64,000 nt of DNA from SHZI01 sp031395645 (GTDB lineage Bacteria > Pseudomonadota > Gammaproteobacteria > Steroidobacterales > GCA-2729495): NCBI GenBank assembly GCA_031395645.1, contig JANNJM010000056.1:1-64000 (forward strand). The letters run 5' to 3'. The translations under genes and the position numbers were made by a program. The notes beneath the pieces were generated by a model. That model was given only the letters and a program-made list of their open reading frames with translations, was not told the DNA's origin and made no database searches. Shown here in pieces: positions 1-7,704 of the stretch (within the stretch, counting starts at the first letter, position 1; each line of letters opens with the position of its first letter).

Positions 1-534
1 CGCGCCGACGTGCGCCGGGCATTGGGCACGCGGCACACCCAGGCGCAGCTCATCGACGGTCGCGACAAGGCCGGCGCCGAGCGGCCGTCGCGGCTGGTGT
101 ACTTCAGTCATTCACAGAACCGGACGGTCGAAGTGACGGTCAACGGCCAGCAGGTGCGCAGCGTCCGTTCGATTGAACCGGCGGTGTATCAACCCGAGAT
201 TGACGACGTGGAGGCGGCCGAGGCCGAAGGCATCGCGCGCGCGCACTGTGCCAGTGACCGCTCCGTGCCGGGATTGTTCAGCGGCAGTGCGTTCTGCATC
301 CCGGGTGGCTGCGGCGGCCAGGTCTGGTTCGCGTGGTCGTGCACGTGCCCCGTCGGATGCCCGACGTCGATCGTGGCCGGATCTTCCGGCGGCTCAGCTT
401 GCAGCGCAGCGGCCGACAGGAGCCCGAGCGCACCAACCAGGGCGCTCGCGGCGGCCGGGAAGCGAAAACGGGCGGGAGTACACGGCGAGGAGCTTGGGTG
501 CATGACGCAACGTCCGGCTTGTCTATTCACGTAA
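1..534 (+). CDS. 3' end of an unrecognised gene, probably degenerate
   Basis: An open frame enters from the left edge and stops at 532-534. Its first ~80 residues look like real protein (RLVYFSHSQNRTVEVTVNG, then an acidic QPEIDDVEAAEAE stretch). The pattern faintly recalls the N2/N3 domains of copper amine oxidases, but that is inference only. After about position 245 the frame becomes rich in Cys, Trp and Ser with no protein-like pattern, while the opposite strand carries a good signal peptide. I therefore read it as a gene remnant that lost its natural end by a frameshift or rearrangement near 245. Confidence 0.35.
   Translation, partial: RADVRRALGTRHTQAQLIDGRDKAGAERPSRLVYFSHSQNRTVEVTVNGQQVRSVRSIEPAVYQPEIDDVEAAEAEGIARAHCASDRSVPGLFSGSAFCIPGGCGGQVWFAWSCTCPVGCPTSIVAGSSGGSACSAAADRSPSAPTRALAAAGKRKRAGVHGEELGCMTQRPACLFT
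189..503 (-). CDS. Possible truncated exported protein
   Basis: This minus-strand frame starts with ATG at 503 (an in-frame ATG also lies at 530). It begins with an Arg-bearing n-region, a hydrophobic core of about 16 residues and an Ala-x-Ala cleavage site (AALQA/EPPED), so a secreted product is plausible. The mature part is His- and Pro-rich (HPTGHVHDHANQTWPPQPPG). Its last ~16 residues (Ala/Ser-rich) lie opposite the protein-like part of the plus-strand frame, which suggests the gene has been cut. I do not recognise the family. Confidence 0.3.
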   Translation of the reverse strand: MHPSSSPCTPARFRFPAAASALVGALGLLSAAALQAEPPEDPATIDVGHPTGHVHDHANQTWPPQPPGMQNALPLNNPGTERSLAQCARAMPSASAASTSSISG

Positions 535-612
535 TCCTACCACCGCCCACTATCAACGAGTTTCGACGGGGTCGACAATTCTTACCCTGCGGCGGCAGCG
601 GTTAGCCGGGAA

Positions 613-3369
613 TTACGGATGCAGCCCGGAGGGCCCGGGTGCCAAATTGAGATGGCTGCGCAGGATGGCGAAATCGGCTGTGGTCACGAGCCCACTGCCG
701 TTTAAGTCAGCGGTAGCAGCCGTGGCGCTCGAGCCGGCGCTCTGATTTAGCACCGAGCGGAGGATGGCGAAGTCGGCCGTCGTCACGAGCCCGCTGTTGT
801 TGAGATCGGCATCGCAGAGGTTGCCGTACCCGTCGCCGTTGGCATCGAGCTGACCCGGATTCGCCTGAAGCGTGCAGTTGTCCGCGCCGTCAGCAACGCC
901 GTCGCTGTCGGCATCCGGCGGTCCCGGAACCGTCAGCAGCGTGCTGATGCTCCGTCCGCCATAGCTCGCGCCAATGGTGCTGCCGCCCGGCGCGATGGCC
1001 CTGGCGCGCCCGCTGTCATCAATCGCGGCGACGGCCTGGTTGCTGCTGGTCCAGGCAAGCACCGCCGCAGGCGTTGGGATCACGTCCCCAAGCTGGCTCA
1101 AACCGTTGCTTCCCCAGCAAAGCGCGGCGCTGTCGGCACGCAGCGCACACGTGTGAGTGCTCCCGGCCACAACCGATGTCGCGAAAATCGTCTGAATGAC
1201 GTTCAGAGGTACAGCCGAATTCGTCGTGCCGCCATCGCCCAGCTGACCGCTGCCGTTGGCGCCCCAGCAGAGCAGCCTGCCGTCGCTGCGGCGTGCGCAA
1301 CTGTGCGCCTCGCCGGTGCTGACGGCGACGGCCGTGGTGATGTCGCTGACCGTGACCGGCAGGGGGGAGCCTGCGAAGGTACCGTTCCCAAGCTGTCCAG
1401 AGCTGTTGTCACCCCAGCAGCGAACTCCACCACTCGCCAGCGCCGTGCAGCTGTTGTCACCGCCGGCGGCAACACCCGTCGCGGTGCTGACCCCGCTCAC
1501 GGTGACGGGCGTGGTGGAATCATCGAACGTGTTATTGCCAAGTGCACCCGCGAAGTTGGAGCCCCAGCAACGTACCGTGCTGTTAGCCAGTCGCGCGCAG
1601 GTGTGGTTGTAGCCCGCGGCGATTGCTGTAGCCGTGGAGATGCCGGTCACGGTTACCGGTGTCAGCGAATTATCGTTAGTACCATCTCCGAGCTGGCCGA
1701 AGCCGTTCAGCCCCCAGCAACGCACTCCGCCGGACGACAGAACGGCGCAGGTGTGGTTGGCCCCGCCGGCGACGGCGGTCGCCGTGGTGATGCCGCTGAC
1801 GGACACGGGAGCTGCTGTCGTCGTGCCTTCGCCGTCGCCAAGCTGGCCGTTAGCGCCAGCCCCCCAGCATTTGAGCAAACCGCTAGCGAGGACCGCGCAG
1901 TTGTGCGAGTTCCCAGCTCCCAGAACGGTGGCATTGGTGATTTCGACCACCTGGACGGGCACAAGGATATCGCTGGAGAAAAATGACCCGTCGCCGAGCT
2001 GCCCGGACCCGTTGGATCCCCAGCAATGCACCAGGCCACCGAGAGCTGCACAGCTATGCGCGGCGCCGGTGGCGATCGAGGACACGGCGCTGATTCCCCA
2101 GACGGCGACCGCGGTCGGTTGCGTATTAGTAGCTGCGTTGTTGCCGAGCTGGCCCGAGCCGTTGGAACCCCAGCAGCGCAGACTGCCATTCGCCAATGCG
2201 GCGCAGCTGTGGAGCCCCCCGTTTTCGATGGCGACGACGTTGGCGATCCCGGTGGTCACCGGAATCGTCGAATCGACAATGCTGTTATTGCCGAGCTGGC
2301 CGTTGGAGTTGAAGCCCCAGCACCGCAAGGTGTCGTCCGCCAGACGCACGCAGTTGTGGTGGCTGCCGGTAGTCAATGCGCGCGCCGAGCTGATTCCGCT
2401 CACCGCGACCGGAATGGGGGAATTGACCGCGGTGCCATTGCCCAGGTTACCGAACATATTGAAGCCCCAGCAGCGTACCGCACCACCGAGGAGCAGCGCG
2501 CAAGTGTGGTCATTCCCGGCCGTAATGCTGCTGCCATTCGTGATGCCGGCCACGGCCACCGGCGTGGGCGAGTTGTCGGTGGTGGTGTCGCCGAGCTGGC
2601 CGAAACCATTGCTACCCCAGCACCGCAGCGTGCCGTCTGCCAGGCGCGCGCAGCTGTGAAAGGCTCCGGCCGCAATGTCGGTAGCCGTGGTGATGCCTAA
2701 AACGGCAACCGACGCCAGCGACGGGGAGTTCAGTCCGTTGCCGAGCTGACCGGCAGCATTTGCCCCCCAGCAACGCACTGTGCCGTTGGCAAGGAGTGCG
2801 CAGCTGTGACTGTTGCCAGCCGCGACTGCTTTGGCGGTCGTGATGCCGGTGACCTCCACCGATGTCGTGGTGGGATTCACGGTGCCATTGCCGAGCTGGC
2901 CGGCGCTGTTGTCGCCCCAGCAGCGAACGGCGCCCGAAGCCAGCACCGCACAGGTATGGTTGCTGCCGGCGCCAAGCACAGCAGCGGTGGTGATACCGCT
3001 GACCTGCACCGGGATCACCGCGAGAGGCACGGACGTTCCGTCACCCAGTTGCCCCGAGCCATTCTGCCCCCAGCAGCGTACCGTCCCAATCGCCGTCAGC
3101 ACACAGGTGTGGTCGTCGCCAGCCGCGATGGTGGCCGCCCGCAGACTGTGCGCTGTGAGATCGTCGAAGAAGCCGGTCACGGTGAACTGTACGTTGCCGC
3201 CAACGGCCACCACCGGAGTGCCCGGACTCAGGGTGATGTTGGTCAGTTCATGGGCGCTCGCGGTGTGCGGCGGTGCCAGGAGCAGGCAGCTGAGCAGTAC
3301 AGCGCAGAACTTCCATGCCGCTATTTGCGGCGGAGTGTATCGGCATTGACCGGGATTGGCGTTTTTCAT
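613..3369 (-). CDS. Exported RCC1-repeat protein with split BIG2-like domain and dockerin-like tail
   Basis: About 918 residues. The start is ATG 3369 because GGAGG lies 7 nt upstream; an in-frame ATG at 3420 has no better support. Order: signal peptide (1-39, cleavage after ASA), first half of a bacterial Ig-like BIG2 domain (about 41-72), fourteen RCC1 repeats each with a CWG core, second half of the Ig-like domain (LAWTSSNQAVAAI, about 770-815), a thrombospondin-type-3-like calcium repeat (from 819), two dockerin-like EF-hand segments (DLNNSG..., DLNGSG...) and the tail PGPSGLHP. Fourteen blades would make two seven-bladed propellers. Every blade has a C-x8/9-CWG cysteine pair, fitting a protein folded outside the cytoplasm. 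The function is unknown; an extracellular binding or scaffold role is inferred. It lies 47 nt downstream of a paralog on the same strand. Confidence 0.85.
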   Translation of the reverse strand: MKNANPGQCRYTPPQIAAWKFCAVLLSCLLLAPPHTASAHELTNITLSPGTPVVAVGGNVQFTVTGFFDDLTAHSLRAATIAAGDDHTCVLTAIGTVRCWGQNGSGQLGDGTSVPLAVIPVQVSGITTAAVLGAGSNHTCAVLASGAVRCWGDNSAGQLGNGTVNPTTTSVEVTGITTAKAVAAGNSHSCALLANGTVRCWGANAAGQLGNGLNSPSLASVAVLGITTATDIAAGAFHSCARLADGTLRCWGSNGFGQLGDTTTDNSPTPVAVAGITNGSSITAGNDHTCALLLGGAVRCWGFNMFGNLGNGTAVNSPIPVAVSGISSARALTTGSHHNCVRLADDTLRCWGFNSNGQLGNNSIVDSTIPVTTGIANVVAIENGGLHSCAALANGSLRCWGSNGSGQLGNNAATNTQPTAVAVWGISAVSSIATGAAHSCAALGGLVHCWGSNGSGQLGDGSFFSSDILVPVQVVEITNATVLGAGNSHNCAVLASGLLKCWGAGANGQLGDGEGTTTAAPVSVSGITTATAVAGGANHTCAVLSSGGVRCWGLNGFGQLGDGTNDNSLTPVTVTGISTATAIAAGYNHTCARLANSTVRCWGSNFAGALGNNTFDDSTTPVTVSGVSTATGVAAGGDNSCTALASGGVRCWGDNSSGQLGNGTFAGSPLPVTVSDITTAVAVSTGEAHSCARRSDGRLLCWGANGSGQLGDGGTTNSAVPLNVIQTIFATSVVAGSTHTCALRADSAALCWGSNGLSQLGDVIPTPAAVLAWTSSNQAVAAIDDSGRARAIAPGGSTIGASYGGRSISTLLTVPGPPDADSDGVADGADNCTLQANPGQLDANGDGYGNLCDADLNNSGLVTTADFAILRSVLNQSAGSSATAATADLNGSGLVTTADFAILRSHLNLAPGPSGLHP
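616..915 (-). repeat. Shared TSP3/dockerin-like C-terminal module, copy 1
   Basis: This 100-residue C-terminal module has the order D-x-D-x-DG calcium loop, DNC, YGN.CDADLNNSG, TTADFAILR, a short Ala/Ser linker, DLNGSG, TTADFAILR and a terminal PGPSGLHP. Two more copies of the same length end the proteins encoded at 3417-6146 and 21259-22392. Dockerin type I segments usually bind calcium and cohesin; no cohesin is visible in this window. Confidence 0.8.
1075..3145 (-). repeat. Fourteen tandem RCC1 coding repeats
   Basis: Repeats of roughly 48-50 codons encode blades of the form IAAG..H[ST]CALL..G.VRCWG.N..GQLGNG followed by P..V.GI. I count fourteen CWG cores. The repetition shows in DNA as a ~145-150 bp period with recurring gccgagctggcc and ccccagca words. 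The units are diverged, so this is an old array and not a recent expansion. Confidence 0.85.
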
Positions 3370-3416
3370 GGGATTGCCTCCATTCGACATAACGATGTCC
3401 GGGGTCAAGCGCGTCT

Positions 3417-6146
3417 TCAAGGGTGAAACCCGGAGGGTCCTGGCACCAGATTGAGCTGACTGCGCAGGATGGCGAAGTCGGCCGTCGTGACTGTCCCGCT
3501 GCCGTTCAGGTCGGCCGCGGCCGCCGCGGGGCTCGCTGCGGCCGCCTGGTTCAGTACAGAGCGGAGGATGGCGAAGTCGGCGGTCGTTACGAGGCCGCTG
3601 TTGTTGAGGTCCGCATCACAGATGTTGCCGTAGCCATCGCCATTGGCATCCAGCTGGGCGCTGTTCGGAATCAACAGGCAGTTGTCGAGCGGATCGGCAA
3701 CGCCGTCTACGTCTGAGTCGTACGCGGCCGTCAGGCCCACGCTGTAGGTAAAGTAGTCGTCGTAGCTCGCTGTCACTAACGAATCGCCCGTGCCGACGAC
3801 CTGCACGTGACCACTCATACTCACCGACGTAATGGGGCTGCCACCGGAGCTCCAGGCCAGGGCAACCGCCTCCATGTTCAGGCCACTGGCCAGCACGGGC
3901 AGTGCGGAATTGGCACTGCCACCGTCGCCGAGCTGACCGAACTCGTCGTAGCCCCAGCATTGCAGGCTGCCATTTGTCAGCAGGGCACACGTGTGCGAGC
4001 GTCCGGCGTCGATCGCCATCACCGTGCTAATGATGGTCACTTGCTGGGGGCTTGCGACATTGACGAAGCCGCCATTGCCGATTTGCCCCAGATCGCCGCG
4101 CCCCCAGCAGCGCATTGACCCAAACAGCGACCGGAAGCAGCTGTGGAATCCGCCGCTGGTGATCTCAGCGGCGTTGAGGTCGTTGAGAACGTCGACCGGC
4201 GTCAGGGCATCGACAAAGCCGCCATTGCCGAGCTGGCCCTCGTCGCCCCGGCCCCAGCACCGGATATCGTTGTTAGCGAGGCGTGCGCAGGTGTGATAGT
4301 TGCCGGCAGAGATGGCGGTGGCCGTGGTAATGCCGGTTACCGTGACAGGCGAATTCGTGTTGCTGGTGCCGCCGTTGCCGAGCTCGCCTTCATCGCCACG
4401 ACCCCAGCACAACACGCTGCCGGAGCTGAGGAGCGCGCAGGTGTGCTCAAACCCGGCAGTAATGGCGGTGGCCGTGCTGATCCCAGGCACCGTGCTGGGA
4501 AAAGTGACGTTGATTCCGGCACCGAGGTCATAGGCAAGCTGCCCGGCGTTGCCCTGTCCCCAGCACTGTACGCCGCCACTTATGAGTACAGCGCAGGTGT
4601 GATACGCCCCGGCGGCGATCGCCTTCGCGGGGGCCAGGTAGGTGAGGCTCGTCGGCGTCGCCGTTTGCGATGGAGTGATGGAATTTATGCCGAGTTGCCC
4701 GCTATTGTTGCGGCCCCAGCATTTGCCGCTACCGTTGGCAAGCAATGCGCAGCTGTGATCGAAACCGAGGGCGATATCGGTGGCGTCCTGGATCCCGGAT
4801 GCGACGGTTAGTCGCGGCGGAGGGCCGGTGACCCGGCCCAGCTGGCCGTAGACGTTGGTCCCCCAGCAGGTCACGGTCCCGGAAGGCCCGATTGCGCAAC
4901 TGTGATTGCCCCCCGTGTCCACGACCACGGCCGTACCGTTCGCGCTCACCGGCGTGCCCGTCCGCGCCACCGCGCTCCCGTTGCCGAGCTCGCCGTTTTG
5001 ATTGAGCCCCCAACAGTGCACCGCGCCCGTGGTGAGGAGCGCACAGGTGTGCTGCGAGCCGGCCGTGATGGCGATGGCGACGGCAAGGACGCCACTGTTC
5101 ACGATGTTGGGCGTCGGGAACGTACCGACGACGGTGCCGTTGCCGCCCCAGCACTGCAGCCAACCACCTTCCATCACCGCGCAGGTGTGTCCCATTGAGG
5201 CACTGAGCGCCACGGCGCGGCCGAAGAGGACCACGTTGACCGGCGTGGGCGAACTTACGAGGCCACCATTGCCGAGCTGACCCTCGAGGCCACGGCCCCA
5301 GCACTGCGCGTTGCCGCCCGCCAGTAGCGCGCAGCTGTATTCGAAACCGGTCGCGACAGCGACCGCCTGGGTGATGCCTGTAACGTTCACCGGCGTGCTG
5401 GAGCCGGCACCGCCGCCGTTGCCCAGCTGCCCAAAGTTGTTCGCGCCCCAGCACTGCACTACGCCGCTCGCCAATACAGCGCAGCTGTTGTTGCCGCCGA
5501 CCGCGATGCCGACGGCGTTGCTGATGCCGCTGACGGCGACCGGGGTGTTGGTACCCGACAGCGCACCGTTGCCGAGCTGGCCGTCGCCGTTGGCGCCCCA
5601 GCAGCGGACACCACCACCGATGAGCAACGCGCAGCTGTGCTGGAAGCCGGCCCCGGCCGCAATTGCAGTACTGCCGGTCAGACCGGAGACGGTAGCGGGA
5701 GAGGTCGCGCCCACGAAGCCGCCGTTGCCAAGTTGGCCCTCGCTGCCCCGCCCCCAGCACTTCACCACGCCGTCGGCCTGGACGGCGCAGCTGTGCTCAA
5801 AGCCGGCGGCGAGTGCGGTGGCGTTGCTGATCCCCGTAACGGTCACCGGCACGCGCGTCATGGCGTCCCCGCCGCCATTGCCCAGCTGGCCGGCGCCGTC
5901 CTGGCCCCAGCAGCGCGCCTCGCCGTTCCAGACAATCGTGCAGGTGTGCTTGGCCCCCGCCGCCAGAGTGGCGTTGCTGAGCCGCCCCGTCGTGTTGTCC
6001 TTAAACGTGCCAGTCGCGGTAAAGAGTTGCGTCGCTCCATCGATGATGACGGGATTCTGCGGCGATACGCTCATGCTGGCGAGCTCGGCGGCGCCGGCGG
6101 CGGTGGTAAGCCAGGAAAGCAGCACAAGGCCAAGTTGGCGGGACAC
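3417..6146 (-). CDS. Exported RCC1-repeat protein, paralog of the downstream gene
   Basis: 909 residues with a short signal peptide (hydrophobic core LGLVLLSWLTTAAGA, cleavage near residue 19). It has the same layout as its neighbour: first half of a BIG2-like domain (MSVSPQNPVIIDGATQLFTA), fourteen RCC1 repeats, second half of the Ig-like fold (ALAWSSGGSPITSV), a thrombospondin-3-like calcium loop, two dockerin-like segments and PGPSGFHP. All fourteen blades keep the cysteine pair; blade 6 lacks the GQLGNG loop. A stretch rich in GRGDEGQLGNG-type blades (units 11-13) suggests local duplication. The upstream sequence contains an AGGAGG-like site (gaggacctcccc on the coding strand). It is probably co-transcribed with the second paralog. 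Confidence 0.85.
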   Translation of the reverse strand: MSRQLGLVLLSWLTTAAGAAELASMSVSPQNPVIIDGATQLFTATGTFKDNTTGRLSNATLAAGAKHTCTIVWNGEARCWGQDGAGQLGNGGGDAMTRVPVTVTGISNATALAAGFEHSCAVQADGVVKCWGRGSEGQLGNGGFVGATSPATVSGLTGSTAIAAGAGFQHSCALLIGGGVRCWGANGDGQLGNGALSGTNTPVAVSGISNAVGIAVGGNNSCAVLASGVVQCWGANNFGQLGNGGGAGSSTPVNVTGITQAVAVATGFEYSCALLAGGNAQCWGRGLEGQLGNGGLVSSPTPVNVVLFGRAVALSASMGHTCAVMEGGWLQCWGGNGTVVGTFPTPNIVNSGVLAVAIAITAGSQHTCALLTTGAVHCWGLNQNGELGNGSAVARTGTPVSANGTAVVVDTGGNHSCAIGPSGTVTCWGTNVYGQLGRVTGPPPRLTVASGIQDATDIALGFDHSCALLANGSGKCWGRNNSGQLGINSITPSQTATPTSLTYLAPAKAIAAGAYHTCAVLISGGVQCWGQGNAGQLAYDLGAGINVTFPSTVPGISTATAITAGFEHTCALLSSGSVLCWGRGDEGELGNGGTSNTNSPVTVTGITTATAISAGNYHTCARLANNDIRCWGRGDEGQLGNGGFVDALTPVDVLNDLNAAEITSGGFHSCFRSLFGSMRCWGRGDLGQIGNGGFVNVASPQQVTIISTVMAIDAGRSHTCALLTNGSLQCWGYDEFGQLGDGGSANSALPVLASGLNMEAVALAWSSGGSPITSVSMSGHVQVVGTGDSLVTASYDDYFTYSVGLTAAYDSDVDGVADPLDNCLLIPNSAQLDANGDGYGNICDADLNNSGLVTTADFAILRSVLNQAAAASPAAAAADLNGSGTVTTADFAILRSQLNLVPGPSGFHP
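3420..3719 (-). repeat. Shared TSP3/dockerin-like C-terminal module, copy 2
   Basis: A 100-residue module equal in length to those at 616-915 and 22090-22389. It is nearly identical to copy 1 across YGN.CDADLNNSG, TTADFAILRSVLNQ and DLNGSG, and ends PGPSGFHP. The high similarity of copies 1 and 2 fits tandem gene duplication. Confidence 0.8.
3890..5985 (-). repeat. Fourteen tandem RCC1 coding repeats (second array)
   Basis: Fourteen CWG-centred repeats are counted, again enough for two seven-bladed propellers. Several units carry RG[SLD]EGQLGNG loops and form a subfamily within the array. Periodicity is roughly 145-155 bp. Confidence 0.85.
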
Positions 6147-6252
6147 GGGGAGGTCCTCTTTTTTTCAATTACCGGCGCGCGGCGATGCAACCCTCACGAC
6201 GGTATCGCCACAGTTTGAGAGTGTACGCGCCCCGGAGACGGGAGGTCAGGTG

Positions 6253-6343
6253 TGGCGGAGAGGGTGGGATTCGAACCCACGTTACGGGGTTACCGTAAAC
6301 ACGCTTTCCAAGCGGGCGCCTTCAGCCACTCGGCCACCTCTCC
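6253..6343 (-). tRNA. tRNA-Ser (anticodon GGA)
   Basis: On the minus strand the acceptor stem GGAGAGG pairs with CCTCTCC, followed by discriminator G and an encoded CCA. The anticodon loop reads TTGGAAA, giving GGA, which decodes UCC/UCU serine codons. A long variable arm (built around ACGGTAACCCCGT) and a GTTCGAATC T-loop complete a class II tRNA of 91 nt. Confidence 0.95.
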
Positions 6344-6378
6344 GTAATCGCACTCCAACCGGGTCGAAAGCGGCCTGC

Positions 6379-6408
6379 AGGGTAGCCCACCGGGGCACCG
6401 CGCTTCAA
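6379..6408 (-). promoter_or_regulatory. Likely sigma-70 promoter of tRNA-Ser
   Basis: Reading the minus strand, TTGAAG (6408-6403) is followed after 18 bp by TACCCT (6384-6379). The expected start falls about 29 nt before the mature tRNA 5' end. Seen by eye only. Confidence 0.4.
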
Positions 6409-6438
6409 TTGCCGGCGTCGATTTATGGCGGTCGCCTG

Positions 6439-6723
6439 CTATTTCACCGGTGCCGCCACGGGGTCCTTGCGGAAGAAGTCCGGTGGCCGGGCCAGGCAGG
6501 CGGCGCCTCCGGCGTCTGGCGCCTCGGTGGCCGCCGCGGGGACCGTGTAGCCCGACGTCTGGTTCGGTGCCGCCAGCCCTTCGGGTGCGGTGACGCCGGG
6601 AACGCTGCTGCTTGCCTGATACTCCTCCGGATCGCTGCAGTGGGCATTCGGGTCCTTGGCAGAGAAACAGCCCGACAGCGCCACGCCGAGCACCGCAGCC
6701 GCCAGCAGCCCGGCGCGCCGCAA
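6439..6723 (-). CDS. Nested lasso-only BamC-like lipoprotein (possible internal start in dapA)
   Basis: From TTG 6723, with GAGG 5 nt upstream, this in-frame product would be 94 residues: MRRAGLLAAAVLGVALSGC is a textbook lipoprotein signal peptide with lipobox LSGC. The mature part has the BamC lasso pattern: EEYQ..., VPGVTAPEGLAAP, GYTVP, then CLARPP, comparable to Y...L..L.AP.G...P...DYAIP...LDIRPP in E. coli BamC. The two helix-grip domains of BamC are absent. If expressed, it would be an outer-membrane lipoprotein binding BamD. The alternative is a covalent DapA fusion or a decayed bamC remnant. Confidence 0.5.
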   Translation of the reverse strand: MRRAGLLAAAVLGVALSGCFSAKDPNAHCSDPEEYQASSSVPGVTAPEGLAAPNQTSGYTVPAAATEAPDAGGAACLARPPDFFRKDPVAAPVK

Positions 6724-7575
6724 GGCCGCCTCGACGACCGGCCGGGCGCTTGCGGTCAGTGGGGTCAGCGGCAGGCGCAGGCCACCCGGAATCAGGCCGA
6801 GACGTTCCAGCGCCCACTTCACGGGGATCGGATTGGATTCGATGAACAGGTCGCGGTGCAGATCGGCAAGGCGGGCATCCAGCTCGCCGGCAAGCACCAC
6901 GTCGCCCTCCAAGGCAGCCTCGCACATGTCCGCCATCAGTGCCGGCGCCACGTTGGCCGTGACGGAGATGACGCCCTGCCCACCGTGCAGGATGAACTCG
7001 CGGCACGTGGCATCGTCGCCGCTCAAGAGCAGGAAGTCCTCGCCGCACCCGGCGCGCAGCGCGGGCAATCGGCTGAGGTCGCCAGTGGCTTCCTTGATGC
7101 CCACGATGCCGAGGTGCGAAGACACACGCGCCACCGTCTCCGGCAGCATGTCCACCCCCGTGCGGCCCGGCACGTTGTAGAGGATCACCGGCCGATCCAG
7201 AGCATCGGCGATCGCCAGGTAGTGCTGGCAAAGACCTTCCTGGGTTGGCTTGTTGTAGTACGGCGTGACGATCAGATAACCATCGATCGGAAAGCCGGCC
7301 ACGGCCCGCGACAGGTCGATGGTCTGGGCGGTGGAATTCGAACCTGTCCCGGCCACCACGGGGATCCGTCCGGCCGCCCGCTGGGCCGCCACGCGAATCA
7401 CTTCAATGTGTTCAGCCCTGGTGAGTGTTGCCGACTCCCCGGTAGTGCCGGCAATGACGAGGTAGTCGGTGCCCTCGGCGACGTGCATATCCACGAGCCG
7501 CTCGAGGCAGGGAAAATCCACCGCCCCGTCCGCCGTCATGGGAGTTACGAGCGCGACACTGCTGCCTGAAAACAT
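6439..7575 (-). CDS. dapA: 4-Hydroxy-tetrahydrodipicolinate synthase fused to a BamC-like lipoprotein segment
   Basis: Residues 1-291 are a complete DapA: it condenses pyruvate with aspartate semialdehyde in lysine/diaminopimelate synthesis. The substrate motif AGTTGES (about 43-49), YNVPGRTG and the Schiff-base lysine in GIKEATG are all present. Where E. coli DapA stops (after ...AGLL) this frame continues without a stop for 87 residues, through a lipoprotein signal peptide (AAAVLGVALSGC, lipidation Cys about 303) and a segment like the BamC N-terminal lasso. A nested TTG start at 6723 could free the lipoprotein. dapA-bamC is the known E. coli gene order. RBS AGGAG precedes ATG 7575. Confidence 0.9.
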   Translation of the reverse strand: MFSGSSVALVTPMTADGAVDFPCLERLVDMHVAEGTDYLVIAGTTGESATLTRAEHIEVIRVAAQRAAGRIPVVAGTGSNSTAQTIDLSRAVAGFPIDGYLIVTPYYNKPTQEGLCQHYLAIADALDRPVILYNVPGRTGVDMLPETVARVSSHLGIVGIKEATGDLSRLPALRAGCGEDFLLLSGDDATCREFILHGGQGVISVTANVAPALMADMCEAALEGDVVLAGELDARLADLHRDLFIESNPIPVKWALERLGLIPGGLRLPLTPLTASARPVVEAALRRAGLLAAAVLGVALSGCFSAKDPNAHCSDPEEYQASSSVPGVTAPEGLAAPNQTSGYTVPAAATEAPDAGGAACLARPPDFFRKDPVAAPVK

Positions 7576-7605
7576 CGGGGAGAACAGCTCCTGAATGAGC
7601 GGCGG

Positions 7606-7634
7606 ATGGTACTTGCCGACCCTGTGTGTCGCAA
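7606..7634 (-). promoter_or_regulatory. Likely dapA promoter
   Basis: On the minus strand TTGCGA (7634-7629) and TACCAT (7611-7606) are separated by 17 bp, about 30 nt upstream of the dapA ATG. It lies back to back with the gcvR promoter. Confidence 0.45.
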
Positions 7635-7642
7635 GGCCACGC

Positions 7643-7670
7643 TTGCCGGAAGTCGATTTCCCGGTACACT
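7643..7670 (+). promoter_or_regulatory. Likely gcvR-bcp promoter
   Basis: TTGCCG (7643-7648) and TACACT (7665-7670) are spaced by 16 bp, 34 nt upstream of the gcvR ATG. Both elements are close to the sigma-70 consensus. Confidence 0.45.
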
Positions 7671-7704
7671 GCTATTCGTTGCGCAACCCGCCCAGATTGT
7701 ATTC

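Noticed and set aside
1153..2700. Long plus-strand open frames (277, 341 and 224 codons) across the first RCC1 gene
   Set aside because: They are antisense shadows of a repetitive GC-rich gene: low-complexity Pro/Ala/Arg content, no start signals, and the minus strand has perfect RCC1 periodicity.
1075..5985. Regular DNA repeats that could suggest a CRISPR array
   Set aside because: The period is about 150 bp, the repeats are diverged and they translate into RCC1 blades; no cas genes are present.
5311..7569. A 752-codon plus-strand open frame spanning RCC1, tRNA-Ser and dapA
   Set aside because: It crosses a tRNA gene and two clear minus-strand genes, and its translation has no protein-like pattern.
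7576..7704. A lysine or glycine riboswitch in the dapA/gcvR gap
   Set aside because: The gap is only 129 bp, is filled by two divergent promoters, and shows no conserved aptamer core.
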